From VBAU01 sp036005185 (GTDB lineage Bacteria; Bacteroidota; Bacteroidia; Chitinophagales; Chitinophagaceae): DNA of 64,000 nucleotides. The notes beneath the pieces are model-generated. The model worked only from the letters and a program-made list of their open reading frames with translations, searched no databases and was not told where the DNA came from. Shown piece after piece: positions 35,923 to 45,692 of the stretch. Made by a program: the position numbers and the translations under genes. The DNA lies in NCBI GenBank assembly GCA_036005185.1, contig DASYQS010000003.1, forward strand, positions 57,868 to 121,867. The letters run 5' to 3'. How positions within the stretch are numbered: the first letter of the stretch is position 1; every line of letters starts with the position of its first letter.

Positions 35923-37458
35923 CTATTTTACTAACGGATTGGTTGATGTTTCGGCAGATGGTATCGGCAAATCTTCTTGTCCGGGCTTTGGATCAGTCAT
36001 AATAGAAGGAAAGTAACCTTTCTTTCTCCAACGGAGAATATCGATATTATTTCCTCCTTCTCCAGCCAGTTCAACGGAACGTTCATGCATTACAGCTCTC
36101 AATGCTGCATCCTTAGTGGCCAAAACTACTGGCGTCATATTTACTCCGGGCCTTGCACGCACCATGTTAATATAAATTGCTGCCTGTGCAGGCGTTCCAA
36201 CTTCGGCTTCGCATTCTGCCAACATTAAAAGAACATCGGCATAACGCATTAAGCGTTGGTTGAGGCCGGTTGTTTTAAAACCTTCTTTCATCCAATCTAA
36301 AATGGAATATTTCTTATAAATTCTTTTTAGTGAAACTCCATTTCTTATGCTCGGATCAACATTTAGGTCCGCTGCTGTGAGAGCAACACCTGGATCCGTG
36401 CCGCCCTTGGTTAAGATGATATCCCCAACTTCCCAAAATGTCATTTTATACCGGGGATCGTTGGCTTCAAATTCATCCAAAATTCTGTTGGATGGAATCA
36501 CATTACCCCAGGATTGTCCATATTCCTGGTTACGCACTGTTTGTGGACCCCAGTTAAAAGGTGGTGTAAGTTCTCCATTATATCCCCAATTAAAATTGTT
36601 ATCCCCCCTATCCTGAAAATACACTTCAAAAATAGATTCGGCATTGGCTTCATGACCAGTCGTTACTACTGTCGTCCCGTTTTGAATATCACCATCAAAA
36701 TTCCAGGAGAAGTCTACGAGGCTATACTGGTTGGAATTGACAACAGCAAGCAATGCGGTCTTAGCAGCGGCATAATCGCCTTTCTGCATTTGAACTCTTC
36801 CCAATAAAGTATTCGCTGCTCCTTTGGTTGCTCTTCCAAGATCAGAGCTGCTATAACTAAGCGGTAATTTTGAAACAGCATCAGTCAGGTCGCTAATGAT
36901 CAGTGTATAAATTTCAGCAGCCGGTGATTTGCCTTTAAACTGTGTAGGATTAGTAAGAGGCTCTGTATAAACAGGAACATCGCCCCATTGTGATACCAAC
37001 TCAAAATAAGCCCATGCTCTTAAAAATTTTGCTTCCCCTACTAATCTATCTCTAAGACTTGTATTGTCAGTTACATTCGGGGCTTTAAATATAACTACGT
37101 TGGCTTTATTGATCATCTGATAACAACCATTCCAAACACTCGTCATTACTGCGTTGGTTGATGCAGGCTTTGCTTGCTTTAATAGTTCGGCACGGGGAGC
37201 CTCCAATTGCGCACCACCCGCCCAGGTTTCACCGCCACGCATGTCATGAGTAAAGTACCATTCCCGCCCTACCAGTTCTGCTGCACGCAACGTAGAGTAA
37301 ATGGAGTTAACCCCATTTTGAAGTTCTGAGGCCGTTTTAAAATAAGTTTCCTGTGTTGGATTGTTCGGATCTGTGACTTCGAGTTTTTTATCGCAGGCCA
37401 CCATAATGATAAAACACAAAAGGCCTGCAACAATTAGTTTATTAATATTTTGTTTCAT
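35923..37458 (-). CDS. SusD-like outer-membrane lipoprotein (system 1)
   Basis: 511 residues from ATG 37458; the 11 extra codons from a GTG at 37491 are unlikely because MKQNINKLIVAGLLCFIIMVACDKK forms a proper type II signal with Cys22. SusD/RagB signatures: DPNNPTQETYFKTASELQNGVNSIY, RLVGEAKFLRAWAYFELVSQWGDVPVYTEPL, NTLLGRVQMQKGDYAAAKTALLAVV and the C-terminal MHERSVELAGEGGNNIDILRW. Predicted surface binding partner of the SusC encoded 34 bp upstream. It is clearly different from the other SusD in the window, so the two systems probably handle different ligands. Confidence 0.93.
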   Translation of the reverse strand: MKQNINKLIVAGLLCFIIMVACDKKLEVTDPNNPTQETYFKTASELQNGVNSIYSTLRAAELVGREWYFTHDMRGGETWAGGAQLEAPRAELLKQAKPASTNAVMTSVWNGCYQMINKANVVIFKAPNVTDNTSLRDRLVGEAKFLRAWAYFELVSQWGDVPVYTEPLTNPTQFKGKSPAAEIYTLIISDLTDAVSKLPLSYSSSDLGRATKGAANTLLGRVQMQKGDYAAAKTALLAVVNSNQYSLVDFSWNFDGDIQNGTTVVTTGHEANAESIFEVYFQDRGDNNFNWGYNGELTPPFNWGPQTVRNQEYGQSWGNVIPSNRILDEFEANDPRYKMTFWEVGDIILTKGGTDPGVALTAADLNVDPSIRNGVSLKRIYKKYSILDWMKEGFKTTGLNQRLMRYADVLLMLAECEAEVGTPAQAAIYINMVRARPGVNMTPVVLATKDAALRAVMHERSVELAGEGGNNIDILRWRKKGYFPSIMTDPKPGQEDLPIPSAETSTNPLVK

Positions 37459-37492
37459 ATTGCTCAAATTAGAGTTTTGATGATTGTTCACA

Positions 37493-40400
37493 TTAAAAGC
37501 TTGCTTGGATGCCTATTGTGTATGACTTTGGCTGAGGATAAACAGCGAAGTCAATACCATTTGTCAGGGCAATATTATTTCCAAAAGGAGTTCTGTTACC
37601 TACTTCCGGATCAAAACCGCTATAATCTGTAATGGTGAAAATGTTTTGAGCCGATGCATAAATACGGAAACTAGTGACCACTCCTTTTGTTAGTGATTGC
37701 AATGATTCGGATGGAATCGTATAGCCAATCATTACATTTTTTAGGCGTAAGTAGGAACCATTTTCAAGGAATCGTGTTGATGGCCTTGCATTTTGATTGG
37801 GGTCGCTAGAAATAGCACGTGGTATGTCAGTATTTTTGTTAGATGGAGTCCATGCCCTCAATACCGCAGTGCCTGCATTGAAAAAACGAACCATACCTTC
37901 CGTAATCACTCTTGTGGCATTAAAAATTTTGCTGCCTTGCACACCCTGGAAGAAAACAGAAGCATCGAAGTTTTTATAATTGGCGCCTGCAGTTAAAGCA
38001 TAAGTAAAATCCGGCAAATAGCTGCCCAAGAATACACGGTCTTTGTCATCAATTACACCATCTTTATTGGTATCCCTAAATTTAAGGTCGCCGGGAGCAG
38101 TATGTTTTGTGGGATCATAAGTCTCGCCCGGAGCTGGCACTTTTTGTTTAGCAGAACTGTTGACTTCTGTCATGGATTGGAAAATACCATCCACGATCCA
38201 ACCATAGAATGACTGAATTGGCTGGCCTGGTGCAGTGTTGGTAATGTCATTGTCGCCAAAATCCTGATCTCTGCCTGCAACAATATTGGTAACTCCCGGA
38301 GCTAGCTCAGTTACCTTATTTTTTGTTCGAGCAAAATTGGCAGTTGCATTCCATTTAAAATCTCCTTCTCTGTCATTATATCCTAATTGCAACTCAAAAC
38401 CTTTGTTTTCCATGCCAGCGACGTTTTTCTTATACGTAGCATTAATGAAACCAAAGCTTGGAGGCATAGGCACATCGAGGATCAGGTTATCTGTAGTGCG
38501 CTTATAGTATTCGGCAGTTAAAGTGAATTTGTTTTTAAACAATCCAATATCCAATCCTACATTAAACTGCTTTGTTTTTTCCCATTCCAGGTCAGGAGTT
38601 CCTATCCCAGGAATAACGGACCCCGGACCACTGTTAGGTGTGTTATTAAACGGATATAGAGAACTGTTGGCAGCAACGCTCACCAACCAGGGTGTGCTTC
38701 CCAATACCACTCCATTAAGACCTGTGACACCATATCCTGCTCTAAGTTTCAATTCGGAAATTTGCTGGATATTCTGAATGAAATCTTCCTGATCGATTCT
38801 CCATCCAATAGACCCTGAAGGGAAAGTAGCCCATTTTTTTCCGGGCGCCCAAACAGAAAGTCCATCACGGCGAATAGCGCCACTTATAAGGTACTTGCCC
38901 TTAAAATCATAGTTAATACGTCCAAGCACCGACATAATTGAATTTTCGTCAAATCTTGTTGAGGATGAAGGACTGAGTGCGTTTAAGAGTGTTCTTAAGT
39001 CGTTGGAGGGTTGTTTGCCACTTTGCTGTGAAGTATTTATCTCCTGGTTTTGCTGTTCAAATACCGCAATTGCATTAATATGATGGTCGCCAAATGTTTT
39101 ATCAAATGTAAGCTGCTCTGTATAGAGTAATTGCGTTGAAACGGTGCGGTTATTAGTAATGGTTGCTTGGTCTGCCTTCGAACCGTTTATATTCCCATTA
39201 TCGTTGAAGATGGGCGAAAAGCTATAACTTAATCCGTTGGCATAGTCCACGCCGAACGTGGAGCGGAACTTTAACCACTTGGTGAGATTAATTTCAAGAA
39301 AAGCTGTTCCCAGAATTTTTGTCGTTTTTCTATTTCCCGGATTTTTTAGCGCAGCATCTTCAACCGGATTGGTGGGATCACCACCATCCAGTACGGAATG
39401 AGCGCCTCTGTATCCTCCAATTGAAGTTGGATCGTAAACAGGCAAATGCGGGAACATTCTGATTACATTTACCAGGTTAGATCTTGATCCTGTTTCATTG
39501 TTATCAAAGGCCTGGTCACCATGAGCGGCATACAGGTTTTCACCAAACGTAAATACTTTGCTGATTACATGATCAGAATTGATTCTAAAATTATAACGAC
39601 GGTACCCAACTTTTGGAGTAGTACCATTTTGATCCATAAAGCCACCTGAAGCATAAAAACGAGAGATATCGTTGCCGCCGCTGAGTCCAATATTATGTTG
39701 TGTGATGGTGCCCGTTTTAAAATAAGCATCCTGCCAATCGGTATTTGTTTGACCGTAAGTTTGAGTGGCTCCCGGATAAATAGGTTCATTGATCATCGGA
39801 GGCGTGAGCCTTTGCACCTGGCTTCCGCGGTAAGCAAGGGCATATTGCATGAATTGTTGCGTATTCAAAAGATCAATACGCTCCGTCACTTTTGAAGTAC
39901 CAACATAAGAATCAAGGTTAACGTGCACCTTGCCATCTCTTCTGCCTTTTTTGGTAGTAATAATAATAACACCATTCGTAGCCCTTGATCCATAAATAGC
40001 GGATGCAGATGCATCTTTCAACACATCGACAGTCTCTATATCCCTCGTGTCAATAGTTGAAAGGTCACCTGTTGGAAAACCATCTACTATGTATAACGGA
40101 TCGGAAGCAAAGCTTATAGAACTAATACCTCTGATGCGGACAATCGGTTGTGTTCCCGGGCTTCCGTTATTAGTTACTTGCACACCCGCGACTCGCCCTT
40201 GTAATGCTTGCTGTACGCTAACAACTGGAACCTCATTAAGGGTCTTACCCGTAACGCTGGATACCGCCCCTGTTACGTTTGCTCTTTTTTGAGTACCATA
40301 ACCCACAACAACTACTTCATTTATGCTTGCAACAATAGGCAGAAGTTCTATCGCAACCGTGTTGTTTGCGCCCACCTGTAACGAATGGGGCTGAAAGCCC

Positions 40401-40999
40401 ACCATCGAAAACTCGAGTGTTTCACCAACTTCCGCATCAATTGAGAAAGCCCCGCTTGAGTTTGTAGTTGTCCCTCTTGACGTTCCCTTTACCGTTACAG
40501 ACACGCCGTCCAGAGGCTCGCCTTTGTCGTTGGTCACCTTGCCGGTGATAGTCTTATAAAAAACTTCCCTGGTTATCTCCTTTTCTTCTTGCTGATCTTT
40601 TAGCTTCAAAAGAACATCGGCTTCTTCCCCTTTTTTCATTAATACAACCTGGTTACCCGATACGTAGTATAGCACGTCCAATGGCCCTAATAACGTATTC
40701 AGAATATCGCCTACCCGTTTATCATTGGCGAAGATGGTTACCTTTTTCTTGGCTGGAATACGCTGCGCACAATAAATAAATTTTACCTCTACCAATTTGG
40801 TGATTTCATTGAGCACAACCCTTACTTCTTTGTTTTCAACAATAAGCGTTATTCTTTGGTCAAGCACCCCCTCCACTGTCTTAGCTCGAGCCGGAGTTGT
40901 GCACAATAATCCAAGAAAAGAAATGAAGAGTAAAATTTTCGGGAGACCTTTCTTTCCGAACGGATAGGCAAACAAAGAGAACAGTTTATAATTTTTCAT
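37493..40999 (-). CDS. SusC-like TonB-dependent transporter with STN domain (system 1)
   Basis: 1168 residues with a late signal (LLFISFLGLLCTTPARA, about 21-40). STN domain about residues 55-120 (VLDQRITLIVENKEVRVVL, GDILNTLLGPLDVLYYVSGN), carboxypeptidase-regulatory-like domain about 145-230 (GKVTNDKGEPLDGVSVTVKG), plug from about 235 (NEVVVVGYGTQKRANVTGAV; VLKDASASAIYGSRATNGVI), then the barrel ending in SYTIGIQASF. As in system 2, the STN domain implies signalling to the adjacent FecR/sigma pair. Predicted importer of oligosaccharides across the outer membrane, working with the following SusD. It lies 113 bp after fecR, a gap in which I see no terminator. Confidence 0.93.
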   Translation of the reverse strand: MKNYKLFSLFAYPFGKKGLPKILLFISFLGLLCTTPARAKTVEGVLDQRITLIVENKEVRVVLNEITKLVEVKFIYCAQRIPAKKKVTIFANDKRVGDILNTLLGPLDVLYYVSGNQVVLMKKGEEADVLLKLKDQQEEKEITREVFYKTITGKVTNDKGEPLDGVSVTVKGTSRGTTTNSSGAFSIDAEVGETLEFSMVGFQPHSLQVGANNTVAIELLPIVASINEVVVVGYGTQKRANVTGAVSSVTGKTLNEVPVVSVQQALQGRVAGVQVTNNGSPGTQPIVRIRGISSISFASDPLYIVDGFPTGDLSTIDTRDIETVDVLKDASASAIYGSRATNGVIIITTKKGRRDGKVHVNLDSYVGTSKVTERIDLLNTQQFMQYALAYRGSQVQRLTPPMINEPIYPGATQTYGQTNTDWQDAYFKTGTITQHNIGLSGGNDISRFYASGGFMDQNGTTPKVGYRRYNFRINSDHVISKVFTFGENLYAAHGDQAFDNNETGSRSNLVNVIRMFPHLPVYDPTSIGGYRGAHSVLDGGDPTNPVEDAALKNPGNRKTTKILGTAFLEINLTKWLKFRSTFGVDYANGLSYSFSPIFNDNGNINGSKADQATITNNRTVSTQLLYTEQLTFDKTFGDHHINAIAVFEQQNQEINTSQQSGKQPSNDLRTLLNALSPSSSTRFDENSIMSVLGRINYDFKGKYLISGAIRRDGLSVWAPGKKWATFPSGSIGWRIDQEDFIQNIQQISELKLRAGYGVTGLNGVVLGSTPWLVSVAANSSLYPFNNTPNSGPGSVIPGIGTPDLEWEKTKQFNVGLDIGLFKNKFTLTAEYYKRTTDNLILDVPMPPSFGFINATYKKNVAGMENKGFELQLGYNDREGDFKWNATANFARTKNKVTELAPGVTNIVAGRDQDFGDNDITNTAPGQPIQSFYGWIVDGIFQSMTEVNSSAKQKVPAPGETYDPTKHTAPGDLKFRDTNKDGVIDDKDRVFLGSYLPDFTYALTAGANYKNFDASVFFQGVQGSKIFNATRVITEGMVRFFNAGTAVLRAWTPSNKNTDIPRAISSDPNQNARPSTRFLENGSYLRLKNVMIGYTIPSESLQSLTKGVVTSFRIYASAQNIFTITDYSGFDPEVGNRTPFGNNIALTNGIDFAVYPQPKSYTIGIQASF

Positions 41000-41112
41000 A
41001 CAAGCAATGTTTGGTGAATGATAGTTATGTGTTTTTATGCAGCAGTTTTTAAATGAGTTTATTTCATTTTTATTAATTTGTTTATTATCAATCGGGGATA
41101 AGTCAATTCAAG

Positions 41113-42237
41113 TCATTCGCATCCTTTGGCCTCAATAACCACCTGTCCATCCATGACTTCATAACTGGCTCCAAGAGCTTTACATATCAGATCAAGCTTT
41201 TCATAAAAAGGAACATTTCTAAGATCAGCCGTTATCGTACACTTCTTTAGCGCTTCATTGTCATACACGATGTGTATTCCATAATTGCTTTCCAGTTGAG
41301 TAAATACTTTTTCAAGCGCAACATCTTCATACAACAGTATTTTATCAGCCTCAGCAGATAATATCATTGAAGGGTTATTCAACAATACTTTTTGAAACTT
41401 TTGCAATGCTTTCTGGTAAACGAGTTCCTGGTTGGGAGTGAGAATAATTCCTCCCAAATTATTAGGTGAAGCCGTTTCCCTTGCATTGGCAGTAGCCTGA
41501 GAAAACACACTCACCTTTCCTGTTTTTACTGTTATTTGTATAACCGTATCTCCTTCAAAAGAGCGAACAATAAAACTGGTTCCCAGTACTTTGGTTACAA
41601 TTTCATTGGCGAAAACACGAAATGGACGAGCCGGATTTTTCGTTACTTTAAAGAAAGCCTGGCCTGATAAATAAATATCTCTCGTATTAGCACTGTCAAA
41701 GTCGTTTGAGTAGCTAATACGGCTGTTTGGCGACAGCTCAACTACACTTTCATCAGGAAGCTTTAACCTGATGGCCTTTCCAGATGTATTTATATTTTCA
41801 ACTAAATGTTTTGAAGGAGTCACCACACAATAGGCGTATCGCTCCAACCTCTTATCCCGTTTTTTAAAAAAATAGACACTTCCGCTAACGAGAATGAGAA
41901 TTGCCGCGGCCCACCACCATTTTTTTGACATACCGATCACTTTGCTACGTGGCTCAGGTATTTGAGGTTGAATCTCATTAAATTGTTCTTGTTCTTTTAT
42001 GGTGTGCAGCAATCTGCTTATCTCATGCTCTTTTTCAGCTTCGGGGATAATCTTTTCCTCAGTTCCCATGGACTCCAGTATTCGTCTCGCTTCCGCGACT
42101 ATCATATATTTATCAGGATGCTGACTAAGCCAGCCATTCCAAAAATCATGATCAACTTTTTTCCCTTGATTCACCCAGCGGCTAAAATCTTCATCTATGA
42201 CGAAATCGGAGATATCGAACAATCTATAATCCTTCAT
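41113..42237 (-). CDS. FecR-family anti-sigma factor (system 1)
   Basis: 374 residues from ATG 42237 (MKDYRLFDISDFVIDEDF), the start that best matches FecR N-termini; ATG 42270 and TTG 42318 are longer options. Cytoplasmic part to about residue 100, transmembrane segment KKWWWAAAILILVSGSVYFF, FecR domain about 140-240 (AIRLKLPDESVVELSPNSRIS, RDIYLSGQAFFKV, VLGTSFIVRSF) and a DUF4974-like end (LEKVFTQLESNYGIHIVYDN, CTITADLRNVPFYEKLDLI). It regulates the sigma factor encoded 90 bp upstream in response to its SusC. Here sigma and fecR are adjacent without a terminator, unlike system 2. Confidence 0.9.
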   Translation of the reverse strand: MKDYRLFDISDFVIDEDFSRWVNQGKKVDHDFWNGWLSQHPDKYMIVAEARRILESMGTEEKIIPEAEKEHEISRLLHTIKEQEQFNEIQPQIPEPRSKVIGMSKKWWWAAAILILVSGSVYFFKKRDKRLERYAYCVVTPSKHLVENINTSGKAIRLKLPDESVVELSPNSRISYSNDFDSANTRDIYLSGQAFFKVTKNPARPFRVFANEIVTKVLGTSFIVRSFEGDTVIQITVKTGKVSVFSQATANARETASPNNLGGIILTPNQELVYQKALQKFQKVLLNNPSMILSAEADKILLYEDVALEKVFTQLESNYGIHIVYDNEALKKCTITADLRNVPFYEKLDLICKALGASYEVMDGQVVIEAKGCE

Positions 42238-42327
42238 ACAGACGTATTGGTATATATCAAGTTCCGGCATCGCCGGAATTCTACTGGAATTTTTTAAATT
42301 TTTTTTTGGAAAGTGCAAAAAGTAGGG

Positions 42328-42882
42328 TCAATGAGTTAAAAACTCGGCGTGCCAAAGGCTTCTTAACTTATGTATGGCTTCATGGAGCAAGTTATATACC
42401 GACTGTCTGCTAATGTTCATAAGCTCGGCTATTTGTCCATGATCCAGATACTGGTAATATTTCAAATAAATGATTTCCTTTTGTCTTTTGGAAAGCAGTG
42501 ATAATGTTTTTCTAAGTTTCATTCTCTTCTCTTCCGAAATTTGCCTTTCGATGATAATTTTCTCAATTGAAAATTCATAAAAAAACTCATGGTCTCGCAA
42601 AGCAGCTGAAGCCATCTCCTTCACATTCTTGTGCAGGGCCTTAAGGATTTTATTTTTTATTGCACGCAAAAAGTAGTACTTGGGCGACAATATAGTATCA
42701 ATAGTCTCCCTCCTTTGCCACAGACTTATGAACACTTCTTGAATGCAATCCTTTATTAACTCATGATCCTTTGTGAAGTGTGACGCATAGTGATAAAGAT
42801 CATTATAAAAAATCCTCATTAGAGAAGCGAGTGCCACTTCGTCTCCTCCCTGTAAGCGTTTTATTAAGTCTGATTCCGGCAT
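42328..42882 (-). CDS. ECF (sigma-70 family) RNA polymerase sigma factor (system 1)
   Basis: 184 residues from ATG 42882 (MPESDLIKRLQGGDEVA); a GTG two codons earlier is not needed. Region 2 about residues 20-85 (YASHFTKDHELIKDCIQEVFISLWQRRETI) and region 4 about 120-175 (LSLLSKRQKEIIYLKYYQYLDHGQIAELMNISRQSVYNLLHEAIHKL). It is the FecR-paired type that activates the neighbouring susCD. It is only distantly similar to the sigma factor at 30408, so the two circuits are probably insulated from one another. Its leader region carries a hairpin at 42995-43013 and possible promoter elements further upstream. Confidence 0.93.
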   Translation of the reverse strand: MPESDLIKRLQGGDEVALASLMRIFYNDLYHYASHFTKDHELIKDCIQEVFISLWQRRETIDTILSPKYYFLRAIKNKILKALHKNVKEMASAALRDHEFFYEFSIEKIIIERQISEEKRMKLRKTLSLLSKRQKEIIYLKYYQYLDHGQIAELMNISRQSVYNLLHEAIHKLRSLWHAEFLTH

Positions 42883-42994
42883 TAGCACAAATCTTTCATT
42901 AAATGCTTTTATAAATTACAAGCATGATCACCCAGTCGCTATTGGTTATTTCAATCTTCAATAATTTTTTTTATGCTGTCACTTTCTTAAAGAA

Positions 42995-43013
42995 GGGGCA
43001 CAAAGAGTGCCCC
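42995..43013 (-). terminator. Hairpin upstream of sigma (system 1), probable terminator
   Basis: Stem GGGGCAC/GTGCCCC (7 bp) with a 5-nt loop; the minus strand continues TTCTTTAAG. It lies 113 bp before the sigma start. Both stem sequence and flank (CGTTAGTA before it on the minus strand) match the terminator at 30097-30120. It could end the GH43 transcript or attenuate the sigma leader. Confidence 0.65.
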
Positions 43014-43312
43014 CATTTACTAACGATTGCTATATGAGATAACTGCTTTGAACTGCTGATATGATCTGCACGAACTTGATTCTTTGTATGCGAATTTTTC
43101 CAATTAAACATTGCAGTTAGAATTCAGCTTAAACAATCAACCAAATTTCTCTGGTGTTGTTCTAATGACTATTATTCGTAAAAGTTGCACGGGTTAAAGT
43201 GATAGACATTCCGACCTTTGGAGGTGATAAACCATATCTCCTGCAAAGAATCTTTACAAAACATCACACTTTATTAGCAGCGGGTCGAGAGTAGATAATC
43301 GTTATATGAGGA

Positions 43313-43371
43313 ATAAAGTTTACTCTGAGCAAAACTTTATCTATCAAATGTAATTTTTTTTCTTTTTCAAA
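43313..43371 (-). promoter_or_regulatory. Candidate Bacteroidota promoter and adjacent inverted repeat
   Basis: On the minus strand TACATTTG (43345-43352) fits the -7 consensus TAnnTTTG, with TTTG (43368-43371) 15 bp upstream as a short-spaced -33 box. Just after it a 9-bp perfect inverted repeat ATAAAGTTT/AAACTTTAT with a 10-nt spacer lies at 43313-43340. If used, it gives a leader of about 450 nt for the sigma gene. Spacing is shorter than usual, so support is modest. Confidence 0.35.
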
Positions 43372-43443
43372 AAAATTTTTTATCGATTGTTTGCATTTCT
43401 TATTCAGTTTTCAGTCCATCGGCTTGACTCAACACAGTAAACA

Positions 43444-44793
43444 CTACTCAAACCTGATCCAATCCACTTCAATTTGATTGTTATTTTTTGAAACCACAAA
43501 CAGGTTTTGAACTCCTGCCTGAAAATTCATGACAGGTACTCTTATTACGTTCCAATCATTTTTTTTCGGAATTTTTATTTCTGCAATAAGAGGTCCGTCA
43601 ACGCTTTTTGTGTGTATTTGCAAAATGCCGCCTGATTCAGAAACAACTTTTATCAAAACCGTTTTTAACGGCTTCTTTCCGAAATCAACACTGTTGTATT
43701 GCGCCCATGCACTTGCTTTATTAAATATTGTTTTCCATCCTTTGAACCTATCAAGTGTATCGAGAAAGGCAATCGACACGCCTTCATCACTTATCTTACT
43801 ATAACGGTCAATTTGTATTTCCTTAGTTGCATTATTTAGACCAACGCCTCTTAAAGTTGGAATCACTTTTTTTATCGTACCATCATTATTAAAGAATAAA
43901 CTGTCTGCCCTCACAGATCTTGCCTTATCAAAATTTGGAGAGTAATCCCTGTCATGATAAAAAAAATACCATTGATTTTTAAATTGTATTATTGAGTGAT
44001 GATTGGTCCAGCATCCACTGGGAGATTCATCCATAATAACACCTGTCATTTTAAATGGACCGAGAGGATTGTCGCTGATTGAGTATTCCAATCTTTCAAT
44101 TTTGTTTTCAACATGAGGAAAGGTTAGGTAGTAAGTCCCGTTTCTTTCAAACAAATATGGCCCTTCTTTTAACCCTTTACTTGGAAGATCTTTTAGTATC
44201 ACAGGACCAGAAGCCAGTTCAATCATATTTTCTTTGAGCTTCGCTCCATAAATATTTCCTGCCGACCAATAGAGATATGCCTGGCCATTTTTATCAATAA
44301 ATACATTGGGATCGATACCATGCACTCCTTTAATTGGCGTTGACTGTGGTACATAAGGCCCTTCCGGTTTGTCTGCAATGCCAACTCCGATGGCAAAACC
44401 TCTTCCATAAGTTGCTGTATCCTGTGGAGATGTTGGAAAATAGAAATAGCATTTCCCATTTCTTTCTATACAATCCGGAGCCCACATGCTGTAGCTGTTG
44501 GTTCTTACCCACGGCACTTTGTTCTGTTGAACTATCACACCGTGATCTGACCAATCAATGAGATTCGTTGAAGAGAAGACATGATAATCTTCCATGCAAA
44601 ACCAATCTACTCTTCCTTTACCTTCAGTTGCAAGTATATCATGCGAAGGATACAGATACACCTTATCGCCAAAAACTCTTGCAGAGGGATCTGCAGAGTA
44701 TTGATTGCGAATGATAGGATTCTGTGCGCAAAGAACATTTGCAATTGATAACAGAAGTGTCAGAGCAAAAAATAAAGAAATGCGTTTGTACAT
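43444..44793 (-). CDS. GH43 enzyme with C-terminal CBM6-like domain
   Basis: 449 residues with signal MYKRISLFFALTLLLSIANVLCAQ. The five-bladed GH43 propeller (about 25-320) has the base Asp35 in YSADPSARVF, the pKa-modulating Asp in HGIDPNVFID (about 159) and the acid Glu in KEGPYLFE (about 209). The last 125 residues (from AFLDTLDRFKGW to IEVDWIRFE) look like a carbohydrate-binding beta-sandwich of CBM6 type. Likely alpha-L-arabinofuranosidase or beta-xylosidase in the periplasm; substrate unresolved. It is the last gene of the right-hand hydrolase cluster in the transcription direction, 56 bp after CE6 and 555 bp before the sigma ORF. Confidence 0.88.
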   Translation of the reverse strand: MYKRISLFFALTLLLSIANVLCAQNPIIRNQYSADPSARVFGDKVYLYPSHDILATEGKGRVDWFCMEDYHVFSSTNLIDWSDHGVIVQQNKVPWVRTNSYSMWAPDCIERNGKCYFYFPTSPQDTATYGRGFAIGVGIADKPEGPYVPQSTPIKGVHGIDPNVFIDKNGQAYLYWSAGNIYGAKLKENMIELASGPVILKDLPSKGLKEGPYLFERNGTYYLTFPHVENKIERLEYSISDNPLGPFKMTGVIMDESPSGCWTNHHSIIQFKNQWYFFYHDRDYSPNFDKARSVRADSLFFNNDGTIKKVIPTLRGVGLNNATKEIQIDRYSKISDEGVSIAFLDTLDRFKGWKTIFNKASAWAQYNSVDFGKKPLKTVLIKVVSESGGILQIHTKSVDGPLIAEIKIPKKNDWNVIRVPVMNFQAGVQNLFVVSKNNNQIEVDWIRFE

Positions 44794-44849
44794 AAACTTG
44801 TCTTAAAAATTTTCTATCAGGTCATCCTTAGCCGCTACTTCTTTTCATT

Positions 44850-45692
44850 CTACTGCTTGTTAGTTGTATAGCCCAACAGCGAAAGCATTTTTAATCCGTA
44901 ACGTTTTCCTAGCTCACGATAACCCGCAGCCGTAAAATGCAGATTATCGCCTCGTTGCGGGCAGCCGGCTGACGAAATGATATACGCATTCGGAATTGCT
45001 TGTGGTAATGTGGCGATGATTTTATTCATGCTTGCACACGCTCCTCCCTGGTCAGCATTTACAAGTTCACCAGCAAGCAATGGCAGCGAATTGGGATTCA
45101 AATTCAAGTCATGTAACAGATTGTCATAAACCAGTTTCACCTTTTGTGGCCAGCTCGAATCACCTGTATTCGCTTCTCCCTGATGCAATAGAATTCCTTT
45201 AATCACGCCGTCCTTTTGTGCCAGCTTTGCCATTTCTACCAGGCGTACATACGGATTGCCATCGTAGGCATTGATCATCCCAATCATCCAGGAAGGTGCT
45301 ATTGACACATAAGACTGGTAATGATCTTTATCGAACAATTCAATTTTGCAACCTCCAACGGAAACATTGATAACGCCAATCCTTATATCTTTTGGCAGAT
45401 TTTCGACCAATGTTCTTCCAAAATAATCAGCCGGCGTAAGACCGGTGAGACATCTGCATAAAGGGGGAACAGCCGCATACCACTTTCCTTTTTCTCTGCC
45501 GAGGTTTGGACAATTAATAGCTTCCATTACCTGAAAACTATTATCTACTGTTGAATCCTGCGCTTCTACTCTTGCATTGCCTTCCATGTTCGATTGACCG
45601 AAGCACAGAAAAATATAAAACTTAGAATCCTGCGAAAATGTGATCGCCCTCAAACAGAGCAAACCAAATAATATTAATACGCTACGCTTCAT
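44850..45692 (-). CDS. CE6-type acetyl (xylan/xyloglucan) esterase, SGNH-like
   Basis: 280 residues with signal MKRSVLILFGLLCLRAITFSQ. The SASA/CE6 SGNH-like fold is shown by the catalytic Ser34 in CFGQSNMEGN, the GGCKIELF block, HQGEAN (about 169) and the terminal D-x-x-H pair in GDNLHFTAAGY (about 255). CE6 enzymes remove acetyl groups from hemicellulose. Its ATG overlaps the stop of the GH51 gene in an ATGA arrangement, implying translational coupling with the arabinofuranosidase. Acetylated xyloglucan or xylan side chains would be the likely target in this locus (inference). Confidence 0.88.
   Translation of the reverse strand: MKRSVLILFGLLCLRAITFSQDSKFYIFLCFGQSNMEGNARVEAQDSTVDNSFQVMEAINCPNLGREKGKWYAAVPPLCRCLTGLTPADYFGRTLVENLPKDIRIGVINVSVGGCKIELFDKDHYQSYVSIAPSWMIGMINAYDGNPYVRLVEMAKLAQKDGVIKGILLHQGEANTGDSSWPQKVKLVYDNLLHDLNLNPNSLPLLAGELVNADQGGACASMNKIIATLPQAIPNAYIISSAGCPQRGDNLHFTAAGYRELGKRYGLKMLSLLGYTTNKQ

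Larger units (their letters stand above)
42883..43443. other. 561-bp non-coding region between GH43 and sigma (system 1)
   Basis: There is no credible coding frame. It contains hairpins at 42995-43013 and 43313-43340, a possible promoter at 43345-43371, the ATCGTTAGTA motif near 43020 and a vague match to the 63-bp element around 43100-43140 (TTCCAAT, TTAAACAA). Confidence 0.6.
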
